A stretch of 64,000 nt of DNA from Desmodus rotundus. Its lineage: Eukaryota; Chordata; Mammalia; Chiroptera; Phyllostomidae. Numbering within the stretch: the first letter of the stretch is position 1; the number at the start of each line of letters is the position of its first letter. Shown one piece after another: positions 8,838 to 20,721 of the stretch. Below the pieces are notes generated by a model. That model saw only the letters and a list, made by a program, of their open reading frames with translations. It was not told the origin of the DNA and ran no database searches. Location of the stretch: contig NW_026527511.1 in the NCBI RefSeq assembly GCF_022682495.2, positions 427,433-491,432 on the forward strand, in the 5' to 3' direction. The translations under genes and the position numbers were made by a program.

Positions 8838-10241
8838 GTGAGTCCCGTGACCCGAGGAAGGCTTGTGGTGGGGAGCCTGAGTGCGCACGCGCGGCCCAAG
8901 TATAGGCCCGAAACCAGCCAGCCCCGGTTCGGAGAAAAGCCTCTCCTGGGGGCCGCCCCATGTTCCTCCTCTCCTCAAGGACGACCCCTTTACGGATGGA
9001 AGAAAAGGGGGATCTTCGCAGTGGTGGGTTCGGGCCAGAGGGGTCTGCGGTTTTGCCTGCACGTACGCCAGGTGCTCGCACAACGGGCCCAGGTGTTTGA
9101 GCCCCGTGGAGGCAGAGGGCTCCTTATTGCTGGATGATAGTGTTCTGCAGGGTTAAGGGAGGGCGTGGGCACTCCCAGGGCGACAGAGGGCACCTGGCCT
9201 TTAGAGAGTTCCATGGAAAATTCCCCGCCCAGGCCCCTGGTCCACAAGTCTATCCTGCGCACAGTGTCTGTGGGAGGCTGGGAGTGCTTCTGGGCAGTGT
9301 TCCCCAGCGGAAATCGCGTGGTCCTCTAGGTGGCAGGGAGGGCTCCTGTGTCCACGGACAGGTGCCCAGGGACCCGGTGGAAATGCTGTGACCTCTAAAG
9401 GGTGGGTCAGGTGAGCCGAGGGAGGTGTGTGCTTGGGCGCCTGAGTGCGCATGCGCGGCCCACGTATAGGCCCGAAACGAGCCAGCCGCGGCTCGGAGAA
9501 AAGCCATCTCCTGGGGGCCTCCCCATGTTCTTCCACTCCTCAAGCGTGACCCCTTTACGGATGGAAGAAAAGAGGGATCTTCGCAGTGGTGGGTTCGGGC
9601 CAGAGGGGTCGGCGGGTTTGCCTCCACGTACGCCAGGTGCCCGCACACCGGGCCCAGGTGTTTGTGCCCCGTGGAGGCAGAGGGCTGCTTATTGCTGGAT
9701 GCAAGTGTCCTGCGGGGTCAAGGAACGGCATGGGCACTCCCCCGGCCACACAGGGCGCCGGGCCCTTAGAGAGTTCCATGGGAAATCCCCCGCCCATGCC
9801 CCCGGTACCCAAGTCTGTCCTTAGCACACTGTCTGTGCGGGGCTGAAGGTGCTGCTAGGCAGTGTGGCCTGTGGGAAATCGTGCGGTCCTCTGAGTGGCA
9901 GGGAGGGCTTCTGTTTCCCCGAACAGGTGCGCAGGGACCCTGTAAAACTGCTGTGACCTCTCAAGGTGGTCATGTGACCCCTCAAGTGTGGGGCAGCTGA
10001 CCTCCCAAGGGTGGGTCACGGGACCCCTCAAGGACGGGTCACGTGACCCCAAAAGGGTGGGTCACGAGACTCCTCAAGGGTGGGTCACGTGACCCCTCTG
10101 GGGTAGGTCACGTGACCCCTCGGGGGGGGGGTCACGTGACCCCTCCGGGGTGGGTCACGAGACCCCTCGGTGGTGGGTCACCTGACCCCTCGGGGGTGGG
10201 TCACGAGACCCCTCAGGGGTGGGTCAGGAGACACCTAAAGG
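8838..10241 (+). repeat. Unit 7: A-B + tract (1,404 bp)
   Basis: B entry 9402, tract 9953-10241 with a G10 run. Core A has a private one-base deletion (AAAAGCCTCTCC near 8936-8947). Core B has AAAAGAGGGATC. From about 9402 onward it matches 41694 onward (offset about 32,292). Confidence 0.9.
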
Positions 10242-10791
10242 GTGAGTCCCGTGACCCGAGGAAGGCTTGTGGTGGGGAGCCTGAGTGCGCACGCGCGGCC
10301 CACGTATAGGCCCGAAACCAGCCAGCCGCGGCTCGGAGAAAAGCCACCTCCTCGGGGCCTCCCCAGGTTCTTCCAATCCTCGAGCGTGACCCCTTTACGG
10401 ATGGAAGAAATGGGGGATCTTCGCAGTGGTGGGTTCGGGCCAGAGGGGTCGGCGGGTTTGCCTCCAAGTACGCCAGGTGCCCGCACACCGGGCCCAGGTG
10501 TTTGTGCCCCGTGGAGGCAGAGGGCTGCTTATTGCTGGATGCAAGTGTCCTGCGGGGTCATGGAACGGCATGGGCACTCCCCTGGCCACACAGGGCGCCG
10601 GGCCCTTATAGAGTTCCATGGGAAATCCCCCGCCCATGCCCCCTGTACCCAAGTCTGTCCTTAGCACACTGTCTGTGCGGGCTGAAGGTGCTGCTAGGCA
10701 GTGTGGCCTGTGGGAAATCGTGCGGTCCTCTGAGTGGCAGGGAGGGCTTCTGTTTCCCCGAACAGGTGCGCAGGGACCCTGTAAAACTGCT
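10242..10791 (+). repeat. Core subtype C (reference example)
   Basis: A B-related core that always follows a 23-mer tract and is never paired with A. Diagnostic changes are GCCACCTCCTCGGGGCC, CAGGTTCTTCCAATCCTCGAG and usually GGAAGAAATGGGGG. This copy also has CCAAGTACGCC, TCATGGAACGG and a one-base deletion (GTGCGGGCTG at about 10,675-10,684) relative to its near-identical copy at 42,533. Confidence 0.9.
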
Positions 10792-11284
10792 GTGACCTCT
10801 CAAGGTGGTCATGTGACCCCTCAAGTGTGGGGCAGCTGACCTCCCAAGGGTGGGTCACGGGACCCCTCAAGGGTGGGTCACCAGACCCCTCAAGGACGGG
10901 TCACGTGACCCCAAAAGGGTGGGTCAGGAGACTCCTCAAGGGTGGGTCACGTGACCCCAAAAGGGTGGGTCCCGAGACTCCTCAAGGGTGGGTCACGTGA
11001 CCCCTCAGGGGTGGGTCATGTGACACTCGGGGGTGGGTCACGTGACCCCTCAGGGGTGGGTCACGAGACCCCTCAGGGGTGGGTCACGTGACCCCTCAGG
11101 ATTGGGTCACGTGACCCCTCGGGTGTGGGTCATGTGACCCCTCGAGGTGGGTCACGAGACCCCTCAGGGGTGGGTCACGTGACCCCTCAGGTTTGGGTCA
11201 CGTGACCCCTCGGGGGTGGGTCATTTGACCCCTCGGGGGTGGGTCACGTGACCCCTCAGGGGTGGGTCAGGAGACACCTCAAGG
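10242..11284 (+). repeat. Unit 8: core C + tract (1,043 bp)
   Basis: Tract 10792-11284. Near-identical core at 42533. The tract reads GGGTCCCGAGACTCC and GTCATGTGACACTCGG, both rare forms. Confidence 0.9.
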
Positions 11285-12419
11285 GTGAGTCCCGTGACCC
11301 GAGGAAGGCTTGTGATGGGGAGCCTGAGTGCGCACGCGCGGCCCACGTATAGGCCCGAAACCAACCAGCCACGGCTCGGAGAAAAGCCACCTCCTCGGGG
11401 CCTCCCCAGGTTCTTCCAATCCTCGAGCGTGACCCCTTTACGGATGGAAGAAATGGGGGATCTTCGCAGTGGTGGGTTCGGGCCAGAGGGGTCGGCGGGT
11501 TTGCCTCCACGTACGCCAGGTGCCCGCACACCGGGCCCAGGTGTTTGTGCCCCGTGGAGGGAGAGGGCTGCTTATTGCTGGATGCAAGTGTCCTGCGGGG
11601 TCAAGGAACGGCATGGGCACTCCCCCGGCCACACAGGGCGCCGGGCCCTTATAGAGTTCCATGGGAAATCCCCCGCCCATGCCCCCTGTACCCAAGTCTG
11701 TCCTTAGCACACTGTCTGTGCGGGGCTGAAGGTGCTGCTAGGCAGTGTGGCCTGTGGGAAATCGTGCGGTCCTCTGAGTGGCAGGGAGGGCTTCTGTTTC
11801 CCCGAACAGGTGCGCAGGGACCCTGTAAAACTGCTGTGACCTCTCAAGGTGGTCATGTGACCCCTCAAGTGTGGGGCAGCTGACCTCCCAAGGGTGGGTC
11901 ACGGGACCCGTCAAGGGTGGGTCACGAGACCCCTCAAGGACGGGTCACGTGACCCCAAAAGAGTGTGTCAGGAGACTCCTCAAGGGTGGGTCACGTGACC
12001 CCAAAAGGGTGGGTCACGAGACTCCTCAAGGGTGGGTCACGTGACACTCAGGGGTGGGTCATGTGACCCTCGGGGGGTGGGTCACGTGACCCCTCAGGGG
12101 TGGGTCACGAGACCCCTCAGGGGTGGGTCACGTGACCCCTCGGGGGTGGGTCACGTGACCCCTCGGGGGTGGGTCATGTGACCCCTCGAGGTGGGTCACG
12201 TGACCCCTCAGGGGTGGGTCACGAGACCCCTCAGGGGTGGGTCACGTGACCCCTCAGGTTTGGGTCACGTGACCCCTGGGGGTGGGTCATGTGACCCCTC
12301 ATGGGTGGGTCACGTTACCCCTCAGGGGTGGGTCACGAGACCCCTCAGGGGTGGATCACGTGACCGCTCAGGGTTGGGTCACCAGACCCCTCAGGTGTGG
12401 GTCAGGAGACACCTAGAGG
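11285..12419 (+). repeat. Unit 9: core C + tract (1,135 bp)
   Basis: Tract 11836-12419, one of the longest (584 bp), including the rare CACGTTACCCC. The core has AACCAACCAGCCACGG and a changed CTCF-like site (GGAGGGAG). Confidence 0.9.
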
Positions 12420-13777
12420 GTGAGTCCCGTGACCCGAGGAAGGCTTGTGGTGGGGAGCCTGAGTGCGCACGCGCGGCCCAAGTATAGGCCCGAAACCAGC
12501 CAGCCGCGGCTCGGAGAAAAGCCATCTCCTGGGGGCCTCCCCATGTCCCTCCACTCCTCAAGGAGGACCCCTTTACGGATCGAAGAAAAGGGGGATCTTC
12601 GCAGTGGTGGGTTCGGGCCAGAGGGGTCTGCGGGTTTGTCTGCACGTACGCCAGGTGCTCGCACAACCGGCCCAGGTGTTTGAGCCCCGTGGAGGCAGAG
12701 GGCTCCTTATTGCTGGATGATAGTGTCCTGCAGGGTTAAGGGAGGGCGTGGGCACTCCCAGGGCGACAGAGGGCACCTGGCCTTTAGAGAGTTCCCTGGA
12801 AAATTCCCCGCCCAGGCCCCTGGTCCACAAGTCTATCCTGCGCACAGTGTCTGTGGGAGGCTGGGAGTGCTTCTGGGCAGTGTTCCCCAGCGGAAATCGC
12901 GTGGTCCTCTAGGTGGCAGGGAGGGCTCCTGTGTCCACGGACAGGTGCCCAGGGACCCGGTGGAACTGCTGTGACCTCTAAAGGGTGGGTCAGGTGAGCC
13001 GAGGGAGGTGTGTGCTTGGGCGCCTGAGTGCGCATGCACGGCCCACATATAGGCCCGAAACGAGCCAGCCGCGGCTCGGAGAAAAGCCATCTCCTGGGGG
13101 CCTCCCCATGTTCTTCCACTCCTCAAGCGTGACCCCTTTACGGATGGAAGAAAAGGGGGATCTTCGCAGTGGTGGGTTCGGGCCAGAGGGGTCGGCGGGT
13201 TTGCCTCCACGTACGCCAGGTGCCCGCACACCGGGCCCAGGTGTTTGTGCCCCGTGGAGGCAGAGGGCTGCTTATTGCTGGATGCAAGTGTCCTGCGGGG
13301 TCAAGGAACGGCATGGGCACTGCCCCGGCCACACAGGGCGCCGGGCCCTTAGAGAGTTCCATGGGAAATCCCCCGCCCATGAGCCCGGTACCCAAGTCTG
13401 TCCTTAGCACACTGTCTGTGCGGGGCTGAAGGTGCTGCTAGGCAGTGTGGCCTGTGGGAAATCGTGCAGTCCTCTGAGTGGCAGGGAGGGCTTCTGTTTC
13501 CCCGAACAGGTGCGGAGGGACCCTGTAAAACTGCTGTGACCTCTCAAGGTGGTCATCTGACCCCTCAAGTGTGGGGCAGCTGACCTCCCAAGGGTGGGTC
13601 ACGGGACCCCTCAAGGACGGGTCACGTGACCCCAAAAGGGTGGGTCACGAGACTCCTCAAGGGTGGGTCACGAGACCCCTCAGGGGTGGGTCACGTGACC
13701 CCTCTGGGGTGGGTCATTTGACCCCTCGGGGGTGGGTCACGTGACCCCTCAGGGGTGGGTCAGGAGACACCTCAAGG
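12420..13777 (+). repeat. Unit 10: A-B + tract (1,358 bp)
   Basis: B entry 12985, tract 13536-13777 (242 bp, the shortest after an A-B pair). Core A reads CATGTCCCTCCACTCC and ACGGATCGAAG. Core B has the damaged NRF-1 site and ends GTGCGGAGGG. Confidence 0.9.
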
Positions 13778-14662
13778 GTGAGTCCCGTGACCCGAGGAAG
13801 GCTTGTGATGGGGAGCCTGAGTGCGCACGCGCGGCCCACGTATAGGCCCGAAACCAGCCAGCCGCGGCTCGGAGAAAAGCCACCTCCTCGGGGCCTCCCC
13901 AGGTTCTTCCAATCCTCGAGCGTGACCCCTTTACGGATGGAAGAAATGGGGGATCTTCGCAGTGGTGGGTTCGGGCCAGAGGGGTCGGCGGGTTTGCCTC
14001 CACGTACGCCAGGTGCCCGCACACCGGGCCCAGGTGTTTGTGCCCCGTGGAGGCAGAGGGCTGCTTATTGCTGGATGCAAGTGTCCTGCGGGGTCAAGGA
14101 ACGGCATGGGCACTCCCCCGGCCACACAGGGCGCCGGGCCCTTATAGAGTTCCATGGGAAATCCCCCGCCCATGCCCCCTGTACCCAAGTCTGTCCTTAG
14201 CACACTGTCTGTGCGGGGCTGAAGGTGCTGCTAGGCAGTGTGGCCTGTGGGAAATCGTGCGGTCCTCTGAGTGGCAGGGAGGGCTTCTGTTTCCCCGAAC
14301 AGGTGCGCAGGGACCCTGTAAAACTGCTGTGACCTCTCAAGGTGGTCATGTGACCCCTCAAGTGTGGGGCAGCTGACCTCCCAAGGGTGGGTCACGGGAC
14401 CCCTCAAGGGTGGGTCACGAGACCCCTCAAGGACGGGTCACGTGACCCCAAAAGAGTGTGTCAGGAGACTCCTCAAGGGTGGGTCACGTGACCCCAAAAG
14501 GGTGGGTCAGGAGACTCCTCAAGGGTGGGTCACGTGACCCCTCGGGGGTGGGTCACGTGACCCCAAAAGGGTGGGTCACGTGACCCCTCAGGGGTGAGTC
14601 ACGTGACCCCTCAGGGTTGGGTCACCAGACCCCTCAGGGGTGGGTCAGGAGACACCTAGAGG
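13778..14662 (+). repeat. Unit 11: core C + tract (885 bp)
   Basis: Tract 14329-14662. Core as at 11285 but with an intact CTCF-like site and CCAGCCAGCCGCGG. Confidence 0.9.
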
Positions 14663-15501
14663 GTGAGTCCCGTGACCCGAGGAAGGCTTGTGGTGGGGAG
14701 CCTGAGTGCGCACGCGCGGCCCAAGTATAGGCCCGAAACCAGCCAGCCCCGGCTCGGAGAAAAGCCATCTCCTGGGGGCCTCCCCATGTTCCTCCTCTCC
14801 TCAAGGAGGACCCCTTTACGGATGGAAGAAAAGGGGGATCTTCGCAGTGGTGGGTTCGGGCCAGAGGGGTCTGCGGTTTTGCCTGCACGTACGCCAGGTG
14901 CTCGCACAACGGGCCCAGGTGTTTGTGCCCCGTGGAGGCAGAGGGCTGCTTATTGCTGGATGCAAGTGTCCTGCGGGGTCAAGGAACGGCATGGGCACTC
15001 CCCCCGCCACACAGGGCGCCGGGCCCTTAGAGAGTTCCATGGGAAATCCCCCGCCCATGCCCCCGGTACCCAAGTCTGTCCTTAGCACACTGTCTGTGCG
15101 GGGCTGAAGGTGCTGCTAGGCAGTGTGGCCTGTGGGAAATGGTGCGGTCCTCTGAGTGGCAGGGAGGGCTTCTGTTTCCCCGAACAGGTGCGCAGGGACC
15201 CTGTAAAACTGCTGTGACCTCTCAAGGTGGTCATGTGACCCCTCAAGTGTGGGGCTGCTGACCTCCCAAGGGTGCGTCACGGGACCCCTCAAGGACGGGT
15301 CACGTGACCCCAAAAGGCTGGGTCAGGAGACTCCTCAAGGGTGGGTCACGTGACCCCTCGGGGGTGGGTCACGTGACCCCAAAAGGGTGGGTCACGTGAC
15401 CCCTCAGGAGTGGGTCACGAGACCCCTCAGGGGTGAGTCACGTGACCCCTCAGGGGTGGGTCACGAGACCCCTCAGGGGTGGGTCAGGAGACACCTCAAG
15501 G
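14663..15501 (+). repeat. Unit 12: A/B recombinant core + tract (839 bp)
   Basis: A-type through GCTCGCACAAC (14901-14910), B-type from GTTTGTGCCCC (14921 on). The switch lies in 14,910-14,925. Tract 15214-15501. A private base, GGAAATGGTGCGG, lies near 15,141. Confidence 0.9.
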
Positions 15502-16591
15502 GTGAGTCCCGTGACCCGAGGAAGGCTTGTGGTGGGGAGCCTGAGTGCGCACGCGCGGCCCACGTATAGGCCCGAAACCAGCCAGCCGCGGCTCGGAGAA
15601 AAGCCACCTCCTCGGGGCCTCCCCAGGTTCTTCCAATCCTCGAGCGTGACCCCTTTACGGATGGAAGAAATGGGGGATCTTCGCAGTGGTGGGTTCGGGC
15701 CAGAGGGGTCGGCGGGTTTGCCTCCAAGTACGCCAGGTGCCCGCACACCGGGCCCAGGTGTTTGTGCCCCGTGGAGGCAGAGGGCTGCTTATTGCTGGAT
15801 GCAAGTGTCCTGCGGGGTCAAGGAACGGCATGGGCACTCCCCCGGCCACACAGGGCGCCGGGCCCTTAGAGAGTTCCATGGGAAATCCCCCGCCCATGCC
15901 CCCGGTACCCAAGTCTGTCCTTAGCACACTGTCTGTGCGGGGCTGAAGGTGCTGCTAGGCAGTGTGGCCTGTGGGAAATCGTGCGGTCCTCTGAGTGGCA
16001 GGGAGGGCTTCTGTTTCCCCGAACAGGTGCGCAGGGACCCTGTAAAACTGCTGTGACCTCTCAAGGTGGTCATGTGACCCCTCAAGTGTGGGGCAGCTGA
16101 CCTCCCAAGGGTGGGTCACGGGACCCCTCAAGGGTGGGTCACGGGACCCCTCAAGGACGGGTCACGTGACCCCAAAAGGGTGGGTCAGGAGACTCCTCAA
16201 GGGTGGGTCACGTGACCCCTCAGGGGTGGGTCATGTGACCCTCGGGGGTGGGTCACGTGACCCCTCAGGGGTGGGTCACGAGACCCCTCAGGGGTGGGTC
16301 ACGTGACCCCTCAGGGTTGGGTCACGTGACCCCTCGGGTGTGGGTCATGTGACCCCTCGAGGTGGGTCACGTGACCCCTCAGGGGTGGGTCACGAGACCC
16401 CTCAGGGGTGGGTCACGTGACCCCTCAGGTTTGGGTCACGTGACCCATCGGGGGTGGGTCATGTGACCCCTCGTGGGTGGGTCACGTGACCCCTCAGGGG
16501 TGGGTCGCGAGACCCCTCAGGGGTGGGTCACGTGACCGCTCAGGGTTGGGTCACCAGACCCCTCAGGTGTGGGTCAGGAGACACCTAGAGG
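15502..16591 (+). repeat. Unit 13: core C + tract (1,090 bp)
   Basis: Tract 16053-16591. First unit of the 4,130-bp duplication. Its tract differs from the copy at 19632 at about two sites (CACGGGACCCC versus CACGAGACCCC; GTGACCCATC versus GTGACCCCTC). Confidence 0.9.
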
Positions 16592-18226
16592 GTGAGTCCC
16601 GTGACCCGAGGAAGGCTTGTGGTGGGGAGCCTGAGTGCGCACGCGCGGCCCAAGTATAGGCCCGAAACCAGCCAGCCGCGGCTCGGAGAAAAGCCATCTC
16701 CTGGGGGCCTCCCCATGTCCCTCCACTCCTCAAGGAGGACCCCTTTACAGATCGAAGAAAAGGGGGATCTTCGCAGTGTTGGGTTCGGGCCAGAGGGGTC
16801 TGCGGGTTTGCCTGCACGTACGCCAGGTGCTCGCACAACCGGCCCAGGTGTTTGAGCCCCGTGGAGGCAGAGGGCTCCTTATTGCTGGATGATAGTGTCC
16901 TGCAGGGTTAAGGGAGGGCGTGGGCACTCCCAGGGCGACAGAGGGCACCTGGCCTTTAGAGAGTTCCCTGGAAAATTCCCCGCCCAGGCCCCTGGTCCAC
17001 AAGTCTATCCTGCGCACAGTGTCTGTGGGAGGCTGGGAGTGCTTCTGGGCAGTGTTCCCCAGCGGAAATCGCGTGGTCCTCTAGGTGGCAGGGAGGGCTC
17101 CTGTGTCCACGGACAGGTGCCCAGGGACCCGGTGGAACTGCTGTGACCTCTAAAGGGTGGGTCAGGTGAGCCGAGGGAGGTGTGTGCTTGGGCGCCTGAG
17201 TGCGCATGCGCGGCCCACGTATAGGCCCGAAACGAGCCAGCCGCGGCTCGGAGAAAAGCCATCTCCTGGGGGCCTCCCCATGTTCTTCCACTCCTCAAGC
17301 GTGACCCCTTTACGGATGGAAGAAAAGGGGGATCTTCGCAGTGGTGGGTTCGGGCCAGAGGGGTCGGCGGGTTTGCCTCCACGTACGCCAGGTGCCCGCA
17401 CACCGGGCCCAGGTGTTTGTGCCCCGTGGAGGCAGAGGGCTGCTTATTGCTGGATGCAAGTGTCCTGCGGGGTCAAGGAACGGCATGGGCACTCCCCCCC
17501 GCCACACAGGGCGCCGGGCCCTTAGAGAGTTCCATGGGAAATCCCCCGCCCATGCCCCCGGTACCCAAGTCTGTCCTTAGCACACTGTCTGTGCGGGGCT
17601 GAAGGTGCTGCTAGGCAGTGTGGCCTGTGGGAAATCGTGCGGTCCTCTGAGTGGCAGGGAGGGCTTCTGTTTCCCCGAACAGGTGCGCAGGGACCCTGTA
17701 AAACTGCTGTGACCTCTCAAGGTGGTCATGTGACCCCTCAAGTGTGGGGCTGCTGACCTCCCAAGGGTGCGTCACGGGACCCCTCAAGGACGGGTCACGT
17801 GACCCCAAAAGGCTGGGTCACGAGACTCCTCAAGGGTGGGTCACGTGACCCCTCGGGGGTGGGTCACGTGACCCCAAAAGGGTGGGTCACGTGACCCCTC
17901 AGGGGTGGGTCACCAGACCCCTCAGGGGTGGGTCACGTGACCCCTCAGGGTTGGGTCACGTGACGCCTCGAGGTTGGGTCATGTGAACCCTCGGGGGTGG
18001 GTCACGTGACCCCTCAGGGGTGGGTCACGAGACCCCTCAGGGGTGGGTCACGTGACCCCTCAGCTTTGGGTCACGTGACCCCTCGGGGGTGGGTCATGTG
18101 ACCCCTCGGGGGTGGGTCACGTGACCCCTCAGGGGTGGGTCACGAGACCCCTCAGGGGTGGGTCACGTGACCCCTCAGGGTTGGGTCACGAGACCCCTCA
18201 GGGGTGGGTCAGGAGACACCTAGAGG
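16592..18226 (+). repeat. Unit 14: A-B + tract (1,635 bp)
   Basis: B entry 17157, tract 17709-18226. Core A has TTTACAGATCGAAG and GCAGTGTTGGG. The tract includes GTGACGCCTCG and ATGTGAACCCTC, shared with 20722. Confidence 0.9.
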
Positions 18227-19631
18227 GTGAGTCCCGTGACCCGAGGAAGGCTTGTGGTGGGGAGCCTGAGTGCGCACGCGCAGCCCAAGTATAGGCCCGA
18301 AACCAGCCAGCCGCGGCTCGGAGAAAAGCCATCTCCTGGGGGCCTCCCCATGTTCCTCCTCTCCTCAAGGAGGACCCCTTTACGGATGGAAGAAACGGGG
18401 GAACTTCGCAGTGGTGGGTTCGGGCCAGAGGGGTCTGCGGGTTTGCCTGCACGTACGCCAGGTGCTCGAACAACGGGCTCAGGTGTTTGAGCCCCGTGGA
18501 GGCAGAGGGCTCCTTATTGCTGGATGATAGTGTTCTGCAGGGTTAAGGGAGGGCGTGGGCACTCCCAGGGCGACAGAGGGCACCTGGCCTTTAGAGAGTT
18601 CCCTGGAAAATTCCCCGCCCAGGCCCCTGGTCCACAAGTCTATCCTGCGCACAGTGTCTGTGGGAGGCTGGGAGTGCTTCTGGGCAGTGTACCCCAGCGG
18701 AAATCGCGTGGTCCTCTAGGTGGCAGGGAGGGCTCCTGTGTCCACGGACAGGTGCCCAGGGACCCGGTGGAACTGCTGTGACCTCTAAAGGGTGGGTCAG
18801 GTGAGCCGAAGGAGGTGTGTGCTTGGGCGCCTGAGTGCGCATGCGCGGCCCACGTATAGGCCCGAAACGAGCCAGCCGCGGCTCGGAGAAAAGCCATCTC
18901 CTGGGGGCCTCCCCATGTTCTTCCACTCCTCAAGCGTGACCCCTTTACGGATGGAAGAAAAGGGGGATCTTCGCAGTGGTGGGTTCTGGCCAGAGGGGTC
19001 GGCGGGTTTGCCTCCACGTACGCCAGGTGCCCGCACACCGGGCCCAGGTGTTTGTGCCCCGTGGAGGCAGAGGGCTGCTTATTGCTGGATGCAAGTGTCC
19101 TGCGGGGTCAAGGAACGGCATGGGCACTCCCCCCCGCCACACAGGGCGCCGGGCCCTTAGAGAGTTCCATGGGAAATCCCCCGCCCATGCCCCCGGTACC
19201 CAAGTCTGTCCTTAGCACACTGTCTGTGCGGGGCTGAAGGTGCTGCTAGGCAGTGTGGCCTGTGGGAAATCGTGCGGTCCTCTGAGTGGCAGGGAGGGCT
19301 TCTGTTTCCCCGAACAGGTGCGCAGGGACCCTGTAAAACTGCTGTGACCTCTCAAGGTGGTCATGTGACCCCTCAAGTGTGGGGCTGCTGACCTCCCAAG
19401 GGTGCGTCACGGGACCCCTCAAGGACGGGTCACGTGACCCCAAAAGGCTGGGTCAGGAGACTCCTCAAGGGTGGGTCACGTGACCCCTCGGGGGTGGGTC
19501 ACGTGACCCCAAAAGGGTGGGTCACGTGACCCCTCAGGAGTGGGTCACGAGACCCCTCAGGGGTGAGTCACGTGACCCCTCAGGGGTGGGTCACGAGACC
19601 CCTCAGGGGTGGGTCAGGAGACACCTCAAGG
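18227..19631 (+). repeat. Unit 15: A-B + tract (1,405 bp)
   Basis: B entry 18792, tract 19344-19631. Core A has GCTCGAACAACGGGCTC, shared only with 22357. The tract equals that of unit 12. Confidence 0.9.
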
Positions 19632-20721
19632 GTGAGTCCCGTGACCCGAGGAAGGCTTGTGGTGGGGAGCCTGAGTGCGCACGCGCGGCCCACGTATAGG
19701 CCCGAAACCAGCCAGCCGCGGCTCGGAGAAAAGCCACCTCCTCGGGGCCTCCCCAGGTTCTTCCAATCCTCGAGCGTGACCCCTTTACGGATGGAAGAAA
19801 TGGGGGATCTTCGCAGTGGTGGGTTCGGGCCAGAGGGGTCGGCGGGTTTGCCTCCAAGTACGCCAGGTGCCCGCACACCGGGCCCAGGTGTTTGTGCCCC
19901 GTGGAGGCAGAGGGCTGCTTATTGCTGGATGCAAGTGTCCTGCGGGGTCAAGGAACGGCATGGGCACTCCCCCGGCCACACAGGGCGCCGGGCCCTTAGA
20001 GAGTTCCATGGGAAATCCCCCGCCCATGCCCCCGGTACCCAAGTCTGTCCTTAGCACACTGTCTGTGCGGGGCTGAAGGTGCTGCTAGGCAGTGTGGCCT
20101 GTGGGAAATCGTGCGGTCCTCTGAGTGGCAGGGAGGGCTTCTGTTTCCCCGAACAGGTGCGCAGGGACCCTGTAAAACTGCTGTGACCTCTCAAGGTGGT
20201 CATGTGACCCCTCAAGTGTGGGGCAGCTGACCTCCCAAGGGTGGGTCACGGGACCCCTCAAGGGTGGGTCACGAGACCCCTCAAGGACGGGTCACGTGAC
20301 CCCAAAAGGGTGGGTCAGGAGACTCCTCAAGGGTGGGTCACGTGACCCCTCAGGGGTGGGTCATGTGACCCTCGGGGGTGGGTCACGTGACCCCTCAGGG
20401 GTGGGTCACGAGACCCCTCAGGGGTGGGTCACGTGACCCCTCAGGGTTGGGTCACGTGACCCCTCGGGTGTGGGTCATGTGACCCCTCGAGGTGGGTCAC
20501 GTGACCCCTCAGGGGTGGGTCACGAGACCCCTCAGGGGTGGGTCACGTGACCCCTCAGGTTTGGGTCACGTGACCCCTCGGGGGTGGGTCATGTGACCCC
20601 TCGTGGGTGGGTCACGTGACCCCTCAGGGGTGGGTCGCGAGACCCCTCAGGGGTGGGTCACGTGACCGCTCAGGGTTGGGTCACCAGACCCCTCAGGTGT
20701 GGGTCAGGAGACACCTAGAGG
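19632..20721 (+). repeat. Unit 16: core C + tract (1,090 bp)
   Basis: Second copy of unit 13, offset 4,130. Tract 20183-20721. Confidence 0.9.

Larger units (their letters stand above)
15502..19631 (+). repeat. Z1: first copy of a 4,130-bp tandem duplication
   Basis: Units 13-15 (C; A-B; A-B). The paired positions of core entries agree exactly at offset 4,130. Similarity also covers the end of unit 12, downstream of a private base near 15,141. Confidence 0.9.
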
